Assembly: GCA_029959085.1 (NCBI GenBank)
Contig: JARWIR010000002.1
Location: 67,510,154-67,574,153, forward strand
From: Nemophila menziesii
Taxonomy: Eukaryota > Streptophyta > Magnoliopsida > Boraginales > Hydrophyllaceae
Direction of reading: 5' to 3'
Length of the DNA stretch: 64,000 bases
Shown here: piece after piece, positions 33,822 to 45,376 of the stretch
Layout of the letters: every line of letters starts with the position of its first letter
Numbering within the stretch: position 1 is the stretch's first letter
Made by a program: the position numbers and the translations under genes
Notes under the pieces: generated by a model
The model's database searches: none
Seen by the model: the letters and a program-made list of their open reading frames with translations, nothing else
Told to the model about the DNA's origin: nothing

Positions 33822-35382
33822 TGGTGGTCCTTTGTGTGTTCTAGAAATAATGCAATAAATAATCGAACCACAACCGCAAGTGTACGGTTGTCCCAAGTAG
33901 TATTTCTGATAAATCAGATTCGTTCCAAGGACGGAATGGTTGATCACAATGTTTAGCAAGTAGTGATTGATGCACTTACGAAAATAAAAGACAATAATAT
34001 ATTTGTTTGGTTTTTGTTATAAGACTACTGAATGAAAGACAAATATTAAATTGCAAGTAAAAGCTAAGACGCAAGTAAAATAAGTGAAAACGCAATATGA
34101 GAAGTAGCACTTGAGAACGCAAGGATCCTCCCTATCCTATTTCTTAACTTATGTTGTTTAAGGGCTAAATTAGTCAATTACAATGGTCGGGATTCTAATT
34201 TCCTTATACCCCCGTCAGGGTGGACTATAAGGCGATCCTAAAGTGTCACTAGTCCCGTCAGGGTAAATATGATCCACCGTTGGATGATTAAGTGTTATTA
34301 CCTCATTGACCCTAGGATTAGCTAAGCTCGTCAGAATCATTAACTTCTATCCTAGATTGAATAAATAGTTCCGTATTTAAACCCCCCGTCAGGATGATCC
34401 AATTGCCACTTATTGGAATAGCCTAAATACTATCACCTGTTCCTAGTTCATGACGCTAAAAACAGTAAACATTCATAATTTATCGAAAAGAGTAAAAGCC
34501 CTAATTTAGTTTAATTCATTAAAACCCAAATTCAACATTCGTTAATTAATAAGAATTGGGATTCACCCATTGTTTGTTCTCAAGCACTAATGAAAACTTA
34601 GCTCATATTAAAATGAAATACGAAATTAAAAATAAAGGAATTCATATTGTTTACAGAATTAAAAAGATAAAAGAACCTAATTTCCGGAATCGGAATGACT
34701 ACGAACGGAGATATAGACCCTCTCCAGCTCTTGTAGCTTCTTCTCCTTCCTTCAGTTGCTTCTCTCTGGTGTTTTTAATCTTGCAGAATGTGAATTGTCT
34801 GTAAAATAGAAGTCAAGGGCTGATTTTATAGGTGGAAATTCGGACTTGGACCTAGGCTTTTAATTAAATGAAATATAAAAGGCCCAAGTCCACTAACTTA
34901 GCCCAAAATCCCGTAACTGCTGATATACCTTCACTAAAACAGCTTTTCCCGATGCGTTACAACTCCGATTGACCTCATTCCAGTTGCTAAAGTTCCGTAA
35001 TTCGATAAGGAATGATTTCTCTTCAAAGGTCAACAGCTAGATCACCGCTTAAGCACCTCGAAATCAGCAATCTATGGCCTGGAAAATGGATTTTCAGCTC
35101 TAAAAATAATATCTTCGGGATTTCTTTTCAAGTCTTGACTCTATCTTTTGATCTTTGACTTTCTCCTTGGATTCCTCTTCTAGCTAACATCTTAAACCTG
35201 TAAAATATTCACTAAAAATACCAATATTACGCGCAAAAGCTTAATAAATCAAAAATGCTAGAATTAAAAGAGGAAAATCATATTATTGCATATTTAGTCC
35301 AAAAGTCTATCGAAATGATTAAATAAACACCAAAAATGATGTCTCCTAAGGGTCGAAAATAAGAACATTTAAGGAGACATCA
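33822..35382 (-). repeat. 5' LTR of A3, 1561 bp
   Basis: Identical in length to the 3' LTR, with one difference seen (34309). The promoter TATAAAA lies at 34824-34830 on the minus strand. The complete terminal inverted repeat lies at its right end (GATGTCTCC / GGAGACATCA). CTTAC follows at 35383-35387. Confidence 0.97.
34824..34830 (-). promoter_or_regulatory. TATA box of A3 5' LTR promoter
   Basis: TATAAAA on the minus strand, in the same context as A1 and A2 though with several nearby substitutions. It would start the genomic RNA of the intact element. Confidence 0.65.
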
Positions 35383-35387
35383 CTTAC

Positions 35388-35775
35388 CTGACGGTAGTTA
35401 GACCTTATAATTAGAATACAATTTAGTAGGATAGGTGAGTACTTGATAACCTAAGCTATTTTTTTCATCTCATTCTTATTAATCTTGGTTATTTGCATTC
35501 CTAGTTAATTCTTTAATTGCATTCTTAGTTGTTAATTCAAAATCCAAACACATATTCTTTATTTTATATATGTTTTTATTTTAAACAATTAAATCCATCT
35601 AAATTATTATTGAGCACAAGCTTAGATATAACTACCTAAATCCATGAGAAAGATACTCAATTTTACTTACATAATACTTGTCACGATCCATATACTTGTG
35701 GAGATTTAATCATACCCCTCAAGGTGTGTGTGTGTGTGTTTTCATTGTTATTTCATCACACCTTGAGAGACACCA
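35388..35775 (+). repeat. 5' LTR of N2, last part
   Basis: Continues the LTR broken at 22617 by A3. It holds ATCCATATACTTGTGGAG, the variant of the tail motif TACACTTGCGG found in the other LTRs, a (GT)n run near 35728-35740, and ends ATCACACCTTGAGAGACACCA before the primer site. Confidence 0.7.
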
Positions 35776-35781
35776 AGTGTT

Positions 35782-35799
35782 TGGCGTCGTTGTCGGGGA
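35782..35799 (+). other. Primer binding site of N2 (degenerate)
   Basis: TGGCGTCGTTGTCGGGGA, seven bases after the LTR end; two C-to-T type differences from TGGCGCCGTTGCCGGGGA, the expected match to tRNA-Asp. Confidence 0.7.
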
Positions 35800-35904
35800 T
35801 TTTAATGTTAGTTTTTGTGTTTAGCTTAGTCTAAAAGTTTTTATCTGTTTCAATTTATGCTTGTTTTTGCTTTTGTTTCATTTCAAATTCTTTAGGTTTG
35901 GTGT

Positions 35905-38670
35905 ATGCTCGTGGATACCAAGAAACTAATCTGAGCTCAGAGAAGGGAATAAAGATAGTAAAGGAAGCAAGAAACGATGGCTACCCATATCGAACCAATG
36001 TAAGTAGGTGCTGATGAGAATCTGATTGCCATACTAGAAGATGTACCACCTGGGGATAATCCTAACATTCAAAATCAAATTCCCCCAGGAGTACAACCAC
36101 AAGTAGGATCGAATGAAGGAGGCCCACAGAATAATCAATGTAGTGAACAAGGTCTTCTTGGTCAACGAGGCCCATTTTGTGTTCAACCATTAGAGATTTA
36201 CCCTCCAGGTATCAAAGCTGCTAGATTCAAGCCAGATCAGGGTATATGTTGAATCAACTCATGAGTTATAGAAACTACAGTGATGTGGCAAATCATTCGG
36301 TGAGTTCAATTTAGAATTTTATGCAGATTTGTGATGCATATATTACGTAAGGCATTATAGGTGAGTAACTGTATTACTTCATGTTTCTGTTTTTCTTGAA
36401 TTGAGATCCAAGTGATTGGTTGGATAGTCAACCATATAATTTGATTACGTCGTGGGCTGAGTTGCAAGTCAAGTTCTTCAATTGCTATCATTAATAGAGA
36501 ATGCGAATGAAAGATCAATTGGAAAAGGTATCAACAGAGGTTAGCTAGATGTCCATTTCATGGTTATACACGAGCACTTGAACTTGCAATGTTATATCAA
36601 GGACTCAACTATGTGCCACGTTTTGAGGGTAGATAACCTTGGAAGAGTAGGAATTATGTCCATGGATCCTACTGAAGTCGCGTTTGGTAAGGAAAATATA
36701 GTAGAGACCGAGAGGAGTTCACATAGTCGCGAGCTCCTATGTTGAATACAAAAGGTATGTGGCATTTAGATAGTGCCACTACTATAGAGGCTAAATTTTC
36801 ATCATTAGAGAATCATATAAAGCAGTTGGAACTTACAGTATAAGAAGATTTTCAATGGAAACAAAAAAAGTTGAAAGTAGTTAAAAAAGAACAAAGTTGT
36901 CCACGTTGTGAGGTCAATGGCCATGTTTGGGAAGAGTGTGAAGGAAATCCAGAATCCGTGTTTTTGTGTCGAATCATATGAATTAACAACAGATAAAACT
37001 AGGTTTCAACAAGGGAATAACAATCATTCAGCCCGCCAATGGTCAAATCCAAGTAGGGCCTTGAATTAAGGTATTTCATATAACCATGACCTCAAAACAA
37101 CAATTTCCAACAGAGATCTCAAGTTCCTTATCACGGGGGGACAAAGTTATGTCAAGCCAGCCCACCACCGTAGCCATCCTATGATGCTTATGCTGGGAGT
37201 CTTACTCAGAAAGTCTTGCCACAACATCCTCAAGAAGGCTCCATCACCGAGATTTAGTAGACGATGCAATCTTTTTGGGATCTGACACAATTAAATATGA
37301 GAGGAAATAATGAAAGATTCGACGAGCAATATGTTGCGTTGAAGATATTAGGGACTCAAGTCACCTGAATAGCCTCCCATCTTGACAAGCTTCAACAAGA
37401 TATTACACTACAATTAGGCCAAGTTACTAGAAATTAAGTGAAGGCCATCGAGAATAGTGAGGGAAATGTTGGGTTCTAATCATGTAAGGAGATTAGCCTT
37501 CAATATGAAGATAATGTAAAATCGCCACATGCTGCAGAGATTGTCGTGGAAATTCCAAAGATCGTAGATGAACAAACCAAACCAAGCTTGGAGGAGTCAA
37601 GTGTTGAGATTTTGGTTAAATATGGAAGTGAAAAAGAGTTTGAGAAATATGTAGTTGCACCGAAGGTGAAAGAAGAAGAGAGTAAGGAGCAGTCGCTGCC
37701 TACCATTACATTATTATCACAACCACTTCCGATGAAGATGGTCTATCTTAGGGTGATCCCGAGTACAATAAATTCGTAGAGATGTCGAGCGAAGCTAAAA
37801 TCAATGTCCAAGTACTAGATATGGTGGAGAATGGGCTTACACCATCACAAGTATTCAAGGAGGTTCCCTTCACAAAGAACGAGGGTGTAGAGATCGAGGT
37901 CAAGACTGTGGCTCTAATTGAGAGAGTCTCGACAAAAGTTGAAGAGTAGCTACCACCCAAGCTTCAAGATCCTGGGGGTTTCAACCTCATAGCCCAATTA
38001 GATGATAAGCTTAAGTCGAATAACATGTATGACTTGGAATCGAGTGTGAATCTCATACCCAAGAATTTGTTCAAAAAGTTAGGCATAACTGATGTCAAGA
38101 AGACATCTATCACCTTACAATTGGTAGTCTGTTTAATAACAAAGCTATGGGGACTCATAGAGGATGTTCTAGTCCATATTGGTAAGTTAGCTATTCCTAC
38201 TGAGTTTGTTATACTTGATTATAATACAGATTAGCACGTTCCAGTGATACTTGAATATCCATTCTTGGCTACAAGCCGCAACATCATAGATGTTCTTGAG
38301 GGACTAGTGACCCTGTGTATCGAAAAAGAGTCTGAAACATTCTCTATTTTGGACAAGAAAATGAAGAAGGTGTCACTACCGGTCCCAATCATTGATGTTG
38401 TGACCGAGGAGATCAAAGTTAAAGTCCACCAAGAATCCATGGAAGAGATCCAAATATGAGTTTGGGGTCGGTGACAAGGTTGCTTGGAAACCCCCAAGCA
38501 AGACAATAGGCCACAGAGATTCAATAATTTGTGAATGGGTCCTTTTTTCGTTTCAAGATTTATTTGAGAAACAACTTATTGAAATACGAGCTAAGAGAGG
38601 TTTCAAGCTTCGGATAGTAGATGTGTATAGCCTCATCCGCTGCTGGGAAGGCTATATAATCAAGAAATAA
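35905..38670 (+). pseudogene. N2 gag-protease fused to integrase tail, heavily mutated
   Basis: From ATG 35905 (after TTTAGGTTTGGTGT) the frame is broken many times. Recognisable: capsid fragments, zinc knuckle CPRCEVNGHVWEEC (about 36900-36940), linker with EYNKFVEMSSEAKINVQVLDMVENGLTPSQ-like text (37760-37850), protease region (LQDPGGFNLIAQ, then DLESSVNLIPKNLF where an active site CDVGSS would be), and then directly EFGVGDKVAWK...MGPFFV (38460-38550), the C-terminal end of integrase. Reverse transcriptase, RNase H and the integrase core are absent. N3 has the same join. It was probably non-autonomous before decay. Confidence 0.75.
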
Positions 38671-39103
38671 TAGAGGTAACACGTCTAACTTTCAATGACG
38701 TTAAACAAAAGTATTTACGAGAGACAATTCACAATTTTTAACGTCTTTTTGCTTTTTAATTTAGATTAGATTAGTAAGTCAATGTATTTTTAGTATATAT
38801 TGCACTAATGAGAAAGGTAGAAAGTGTTTTTGATGTGTAGGTAATTTGAAAAATGAGCCTCGAGTGAGTTTGCAGGAGAATTTTATGTTCACAGCTGCTA
38901 GGCACGGTTTACCACCCATCCTCATTTTGCTTATATAGCTGGTTATCTGACTCTAATGTGCACTCTTTTGGATTATGTAGGTCCCAAGATGTTTGTAGCC
39001 ATTTGTCACTCCATATATTTGTTGTTTCTCCGATTCCTATATGGTAAGTCCCTGTTTCTTTATAAAACCCCTTCCTTCTATGATGCTACTCCAGCTTTAC
39101 GTT
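38671..39103 (+). other. N2 post-pol tail and unassigned sequence
   Basis: 38671-38880 aligns with 55427-55610 of N3 (GGTAACACGTCTAAC, GACGTTAAACAAAAG, GTGTTTTTGATGTGTAGGTAA). After about 38880 the similarity ends, and the rest of N2 (palindromes, env-like ORF, 3' LTR) is missing. 38881-39103 holds nothing I recognise. Confidence 0.6.
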
Positions 39104-39710
39104 CTACATTGTCGTAACTTTACTTTCATGAAGTCTGTTTCTTGGGAGGTAGATATCTTTCAGAAGTTGTGTTGTCAGTGTGTCTGAGTGCGACATGATT
39201 CTCAATGCTTGTGCTTCCAGCAATGTTGTGTTCATTCTTTTTAGATCTCTAAAGCCTAACCATTTGAGTAACTTTTCCACTGTCATCTTTTCCCATGATA
39301 ACCAGTGTATTATGTCTCTCTCTCCCCTGAACTTCAGCAGAAATTTAAAATTTCCGAGACTAATTTCCCACAGAAAGCGATGGGGTAGGAGAAAATGGAC
39401 ATTGTATATACCAAAATTGCTTGGAGGACCGTTTTGATTAAGATTTCTTTGCCCTCTACCGAAAGTAGTTTTGCCTTTCATCCTTCCGTTTTTTAGAATA
39501 GTTTTTTTGCTATCAATTCCAATGGTTCGATCTTGGATCTTTTATGACATAATGGTACTCCAAGATTAATCCCGAGATCCTTTGTTTCTTCAATGTATAG
39601 CTATATTGTGGTTTGATCTCGTACCTCTTTGGGTGTTTCTTTGCTGAAACACATTGCTGATTTATTAAGATTAATCTTTTGACCCGCTCCATTTGGGGAT
39701 CTTTTATGAA
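39104..39710 (-). pseudogene. LINE reverse transcriptase, C-terminal fragment (-)
   Basis: On the minus strand two frames give QKINLNKSAMCFSKETP-like text (about 39690-39640) and then IHWLSWEKMTVEKLLKWLGFRDLKRMN (39104-39481 frame). Both are characteristic of the region after the catalytic domain in plant L1-type LINE ORF2 ('...HWLSW..LC.PK..GGLGFRDL...N.ALL.KQ.WR'). Frame changes and the lack of the 5' two thirds mark it as a dead 3' fragment. The right border is uncertain. It is unrelated in position to the LINE at 48-51 kb. Confidence 0.75.
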
Positions 39711-40393
39711 GCTTTTATTTGGCAGAAGTTTTGTAGGAGAACCGTCATATAAAATCGCCGCTGGGGGAGGATTTGCCGCTGCATATTGTATTGAAATCGG
39801 TCGTGCCCTTTTGGGTTGTCTCGCATATACGTGTTCTAGGCTTGGAAAGCTCACCTGTTCTCCATCAGTCACAACATCATCTTCTATCATATTATTTTAA
39901 TGGCTTCTTTCCACCTGTGACGGCGGTTCAATTAAATCTACCTTATTTGGTAGGGTTTCAGGCATTCTTTTTTGTTTAAATGAGTTTCAGGCATTAGATT
40001 GAAGGGAGAAGTAATTTTGCTCAGTTAGTTTTTTTTTAGGTTTTTTTGTACAAGATTTAATTTCGTAAAAAGTAACTCTTCATCTTTGGTATTTGTTTTG
40101 TTCAAAGTTCTTTTTATTAGGTTTCGCTTGTAAACGACTTATTAACATAATTTCATAGATAAATCAAATATAGTTTACAGACAAAAAAATTACTTGAGAA
40201 AAGTTAAAGGAAAACCAAATTTATGTCAAAAGTCAAATTAAATGTCCTGCTCCTGCTTGATATCAGACGGTAAAAAGAGTGTGTCCCACTTATATGTCGT
40301 CATGTTTTAACCAACAAACCAAAGATTCCATCTCATGATACGATATACGACATATTATTTCCCATTTTATCGTCCTTTGTTTCTTTAAATTTT
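39711..40393. other. Intergenic sequence upstream of the ARF gene
   Basis: No supported gene. The short open frames at 39679-39979 have no recognisable domain. From about 40000 the sequence is AT-rich and single-copy in appearance, and probably contains distal promoter sequence of the ARF gene. Confidence 0.4.
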
Positions 40394-41281
40394 TATATAA
40401 GATTGGCAATAATTACAAAAAACAAAAACAAATAGAAAAATAATACTCTATTATCTGGTAAGAAGAAGATAGGTACGCCAACGACGTCGTCAAACACTAA
40501 AAGAAATAGCTAAAAACAAGCTTTGTGCATCTGCTCTGAGATTCTTATTATTTCTCTCTCTCTTCTCTCACTCTCTTTCATATATGATATGTGTGTATAT
40601 GTAGTTGAAGCTCTGACTGTTGGAAATGGTGTGTTGTTACATTGAGTCAACAAAAGGTAAATAATCTGTGAGGCGGTTGCAAGCGAAAACAAAGCCGTTT
40701 ATTGAAAAAATCGGCTCACTTCCTCGCCGATTATTCAAACTCTTGTACTATTTGATAAATTTTTAGCAAATAAGTAGTAGAAACACTTAAGCATGTTTAA
40801 AGATCTGTATGTTTTTCTTTATATATATTAATATATGAGTATATGCATGTGCACGATAGTTCATTTAACGGAGTCTCTGACCGTATTAACCATTCGGTGC
40901 TTTTGATAAAATATTTTCTTTGGAGATTGGGTATCTTTTCCTTGTAATAATCCTGATCAGGGATTGGTTAATTGTTTTTGTAATGGGATTTGATCCCCAA
41001 CTTGTACTAATAATATTTGTTAATTTTACTGAAAATAGATGAATATATGTATCTTAACTTAATACGTGTTTGTAAATTTAATTATAGTAATTTCTGTGGT
41101 GAATTTAATGCTATTGATTTATTCGTACATTTTTACCTTCTAAAGAGATCATTAATTAATAATAATGTTTCTGTTTCTTTGATTGTTCACAGCTTTTATT
41201 AAAGAAGATAAGAAAACAGAAATCATTTATCACACTCATCAAGTACAGAGCTGTGTTTTGTGAAGAGTAAAATTTGGTAAA
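40394..41281 (+). promoter_or_regulatory. Core promoter and 5' leader of the ARF gene
   Basis: TATATAA at 40394-40400 followed by a CT-rich stretch (40547-40580, TTTCTCTCTCTCTTCTCTC), typical of plant 5' leaders. A possible leader intron runs from AAAAG|GTAAAT (donor 40657) to TTTGATTGTTCACAG (acceptor AG 41191-41192), 536 bp, with the coding ATG 89 bases after it. The intron is inferred from splice consensus only. Confidence 0.5.
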
Positions 41282-43418
41282 ATGAAGGAGATGAAGGGAG
41301 AGAAGAGTTTAGATGCTCAGTTATGGCATGTCTGTGCAGGAGGGATGGTTCAGATGCCTTTAGTGAACTCAAAAGTGTTCTATTTTCCACAAGGTCATGC
41401 TGAACACACATTGACTAACGTTGACTTTGGAGGATTAATAAGGATTCCACCTCTGTTTTTGTGTAGAGTGTTAGATGTTGAATTCTTAGCTGAACAAGAA
41501 AGTGATGAAGTTTATGCTAAGGTTAAGTTAATCCCTGTTAAGAAGAATGAATGTTATGATTTAGATGAAATTGGAGGTGGAAATAATGGGTTCGGGTTCG
41601 GGTTCGGGTTCGGGCTTGGGATTGAATCTGGTGAAAAACCTGTTTCGTTTGCAAAGACTTTGACTCAATCAGATGCTAATAATGGAGGAGGATTTTCAGT
41701 ACCTAGGTATTGTGCAGAGACAATCTTTACACGATTAGATTACACAGCTGATCCACCTGTACAAACTGTAATAGCCATGGATGTTCACGGTGAAATTTGG
41801 AAGTTTCGACATATCTATCGAGGTACACCAAGGAGACATTTATTAACTACGGGATGGAGTACTTTCGTTAACCAAAAGAAACTAGTAGCTGGTGATTCAG
41901 TCGTGTTTTTAAGATCAAATAACGGAGATTTACGAGTCGGAATACGAAGAGCTAAAAGAAGTAATCTTAATCCTCCTGAATCAGGTTGGAATACTTGTAA
42001 CCCTACATTTTCAATGTTCGATATTAAAAAAAAAGTAGGGAAAGTGAGGGTTGAATCGGTAATTAAAGCGGTTACACTTGCTACAAATGGACAATCTTTT
42101 GAAGTATTGTACTATCCTCGTGCAAGTACACCTGAGTTTTTTGTTAAAGCTTCGTTAGTTAATGCTTCTATGAGGGTACAATGGTGTGATGGTATGAGAT
42201 TTAAGATGCCTTTTGAAACAGAGGATTCTTCTAGAATTAGTTGGTTTATGGGAACTGTAGCTTCGGTTCAAGTTAATGATCCTATACATTGGCCTAATTC
42301 ACCTTGGCGTGTTCTTCAAGTAAGTATTAAATAAATTTATAACTTTAAATTTAGAGATTTGATTTTTATTTTTACATAGGTGATATGGGATGAACCGGAT
42401 TTATTACAAAACGTGAAATGTGTTAATCCATGGTTAGTTGAATTAGTAACAAATATACCAACTATTCATATCCCACCTTACTCAGGAAAAAAGTTATGTT
42501 TATCTCATCAATCAGAGATTTGTATACCTTCGTTTTTAGGTAATAATAATCCCCTTGGTCCAAGCAGTTATCATTATTCTGCAGGCATACAAGGAGCCAG
42601 GCATGCTTTATTTGGAGTACCTCTCCAAACTATAAACAAACTTCACGTGGGTCCCACTTTTCATCATCTCGATCCGTACCCTAAAATACCCGATAACACC
42701 ATTTCTTGTTCACTAACCATCGGAAATTCTAATCAGACTTCTGAAAAAAAATCTGAAAACGTGAAAACACCTCAATTTGTACTATTTGGTCAACCGATAC
42801 TGACTGAGCAGCAAATGTATCATCATAGCTGTTCTTTGAAAAGGAAATCTACATCGTTTAATCCTGACCGTTTATCTCTACAAGATGAATTTGGGTACTG
42901 TAAAGTATTTGTTGAGTCAGAGGATATTTCGCGAACTTTAGATCTTTCTATGATTGGATCGTATGAAGAGTTGTACAAAACATTATCGGATATGTTTGGA
43001 ATAGATATATCAGATTTATTGAGTAATGTGCGTTACACAAAAGGTTATGCTCTTAAGCACATTGGTGATGAACCATTTAGGTACTTCATTAAATTATTAA
43101 TATTATTTAACTTATATATATATATATATATATTATATATTAATAATGTAGCTAAAAACTTGCAGTGATTTTGTAAAGACTGCGAAAAGATTAACGATTT
43201 TGATGAACTCTGGTAATGGAAATGTTGGAAGGTAATGATATTTAATTGGATTTTCATTTGATTTGTAATATTTGTGTCATTTTATTTTATTTTTAATTTT
43301 TATAATGAAAAAGTTTATGAACTTGTGTTTTTGTAGGAAATGGATTACTGGTTTGCCAAGTGGTGAACGTGGATTAGGTTCTTCAAATCAGACAGGGCAG
43401 TTGAGTATATTCGCATAA
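41282..43418 (+). CDS. ARF10/16: Auxin response factor, ARF10/ARF16 type (628 aa, four coding exons)
   Basis: Transcription factor binding auxin response elements; this clade (class C, miR160-regulated) generally represses auxin-responsive genes. Exons by splice consensus and frame: 41282-42319, 42380-43080, 43166-43231, 43337-43418. N-terminal dimerisation region (LDAQLWHVCAGGMVQMP), B3 DNA-binding domain about residues 121-224 (SVPRYCAETIF, TTGWSTFVNQKKLVAGDSVVF), ARF domain about 257-350 (YYPRASTPEF, SWFMGTV), middle region with the miR160 site peptide GIQGAR and QFVLFGQPILTEQQ, PB1 domain from about 519 (CKVFVESEDISRTLDLS, GDEPFSDFVKTAKRL), end LSIFA. The PB1 domain separates it from ARF17. 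A Gly-Phe run (GF repeated) sits before B3. All exons are open, so the gene looks functional. Confidence 0.95.
41588..41611 (+). repeat. (GGGTTC)4 coding microsatellite in ARF
   Basis: Four perfect GGGTTC units plus a GGGCTT variant encode an alternating Gly-Phe tract between the N-terminal dimerisation half and B3. Unit length of 6 keeps the frame when copy number changes. Confidence 0.9.
42583..42603 (+). promoter_or_regulatory. miR160 target site in ARF mRNA
   Basis: Twenty-one bases containing GGCATACA and GGAGCCAGGCA, encoding AGIQGAR. Compared with the remembered miR160 sequence, two positions do not pair: the outer 5' base of the site and one internal base (A where G is expected, opposite miRNA position 12). 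The position within the middle region matches ARF10/16/17 genes, which are cleaved by miR160. Confidence 0.88.
43113..43132. repeat. (TA)n microsatellite in ARF intron
   Basis: About ten TA units within the intron 43081-43165, between donor AG|GTACTT and acceptor TTGCAG. Likely length-variable; no coding effect. Confidence 0.85.
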
Positions 43419-44519
43419 GATAAGATACCCAGTTGTTGGAGAGTTTAATGTAACAAGAAGAAATCTAGTTTGTTTTATTATGTATTAGTAAGAGTTTGTT
43501 TGAGGATTTAATGTTTAATAATGTTTTAAAACACATACTAAGTACTTGATGCTTGTATTATGATAATGAACCAACCACCCGTGTGTTTTTCATTAATCTA
43601 TGTTTTTCTGTGTGTTCAATTTATCTTTTGAAAAGTAGAAACTCTCCATACCTTCCAAAACCCTAGATCCTTCATCCTTTTTCCCCTTGTGAGCAGTAAC
43701 TCTAAATAATTTATTAATTTTAGTCACATTAAATAATTATTTGACTTTGATGGTTTAATTGTTTTTTCTGGGGTTGATAGTAACCAGTTTGGTAGCTTAA
43801 TTGTTGTGGGGAATAGTGTTGAAGGGTTATTCGAACAAAAAAAAAAAAAATCGAACAAAAAAAAATAGTGTTGAAGGGTTTAAGGACTCGATTTATGTTT
43901 GAGTATTGTGCCCCTATAAGTTCCCTTTGTTTTGTTGTGCCATTTATTTGGTCCAATCCTTTTTTATTTTCTTTTTTTGTCAAAGGTTGGTCCAACCCAT
44001 TTTAGCAATTAAAGTTGTTTTAAGTGGTGAGAGTTTTGAGATGCCCGCCCATGTGCTTGTCAATTCTTAGATGTCTTAATAATGGGTGGTCTCTTTTCTT
44101 CTAATTTGGGGAGATTTTTGCGTGTGATGGATTGTTTGAGTGTCGTTTGATTTTTGTTTTACCATATAGATGGTGTTAAACACCCAAGGATGAAGGTGGT
44201 GGATGTGAGAGATGTTTGTCCGGTTCAAGGACTTTGGTGTCATTTTTCAGTATTTTACTTTTCTAGCTTTTCTTTAGTTGGAACATTGGATTGGGTTTTG
44301 ATCTTTCCCTGGACAAAACAACAAAATAAAACTGGACTTTTTTCTCAAGGGTTAATTAGAGAGAGCTATTAATTTTTTTAAGTCTTTAAGTTTTTTATTT
44401 AGAGATAAATGTTTTCTTAATTAAGTAATTAAAAAAAATTTCCTTTAATTATTTATTTTTCCTTTTTACCCAATATAAATACTACTTATTATAAACTAGG
44501 TAATTAATTCCCCAATTAT
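43419..44519. other. ARF 3' region and intergenic sequence
   Basis: AT-rich. AATAATG-type polyadenylation signals occur after 43500, so the ARF transcript probably ends about 43.5-43.6 kb. A local duplication is visible ('aatagtgttgaagggtt' at about 43814 and 43866, each beside an A-rich run). No supported gene; short open frames at 43729-43995 and 44154-44372 have no recognisable content. Confidence 0.45.
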
Positions 44520-45184
44520 TAGCTCACACACTCACACATTCTCTCTATCTATTTCTCTCTCTAACCGTTTTTCTCCATCTCCATTGATAACCTACGGAGC
44601 TCACTCACACTCACGAATCTTACTCACACTCACGAAGCTAACTCACGAAGATTACTCGTTTTTTCTTCTTCTCTAAAGGTAAACTAACATCTCTTCTATC
44701 TCTCACGCTCTCTATCTCTCTCGGCTCTGTTTTTTTGTATTTTTCTTTTTAAATTTTTGATTTCATTTTGTTGCTTTGCTGATTTACAGGTTATAGTTTC
44801 TATATATACGTATACATGTGTATGTATTCTCTATTTTGAAAGCATTTTGATTCACATTTTCATCCTACTTTGCAACTTGAAGCAATTCTACTGTTTTGCA
44901 GTTTTTTCTCTTCTAATTGCTTGTTTTGTTATGATTTTGTGTTTATATTCTTAGTTTTGTTCATATTTTGCTTTGATATTTGCAAAATTTTGTGTTTAAG
45001 CGTTTTTTGTTATGTGATGTGTTTACATTCTTCATTTCTTCATATTTTGCTTAATTTTCTGTAAATTCTGTGTTACGTTCTTCATTTTGTTCATATTTTG
45101 CTTTTATGCTGGTAAATTCTGTGTTTAAACTGTTTTAATCGTAGTAGAGTGTGTGTGTTTGAGCTGTAATTCTGTGAAGAGGTT

Positions 45185-45297
45185 TGTGCAGTTGCAAAAT
45201 TCCATGTTTTAAACATGGAATTCCATGTTTTATACAGTATGAAACTGTATGACACATGGAATTCCATGTTTAAAACATGGAACTCTGCAACTGCACA
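45185..45297. repeat. Long hairpin built from CATGGAATTCCATG palindromes
   Basis: Arms of about 54 bp (45185-45239 and 45244-45297), reading TGTGCAGTTGCA... and its complement ...TGCAACTGCACA, with a few mismatches and almost no loop. Each arm is itself made of AATTCCATGTTTTAAACATGG palindromes, so several alternative folds exist. It lies in the proposed leader intron of the zinc-knuckle ORF. Confidence 0.85.
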
Positions 45298-45376
45298 GAA
45301 TTTTTTCCCTTTTCTACTTCTTCCTTTGTTTGTGTTATTGTATTCTAGTACTTATTTCATGAATTGTTTTCTGCAG

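Larger units (their letters stand above)
22618..35382 (-). mobile_element. Full-length, apparently intact Athila-type element A3, 12.8 kb
   Basis: LTRs at 33822-35382 (5') and 22618-24178 (3'), both 1561 bp, differ at one base as read by eye (G 23105 versus A 34309). A perfect CTTAC duplication lies at 22613-22617 and 35383-35387. Primer site, polypurine tract, a 1883-codon gag-pol and a 443-codon env-like ORF are all uninterrupted. It lies inside the LTR of N2. By the LTR identity this is the youngest insertion in the window and the only one that could be autonomous. Confidence 0.97.

Noticed and set aside
38459..38472. GAGTTTGGGGTCGG in N2 and GAGTCTGGGGTCG in N3 as polypurine motifs at the deletion join
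   Set aside because: In N2 the bases encode EFGVGDKV, the conserved start of the integrase C-terminal module, so similarity to the polypurine motif is coincidental coding.
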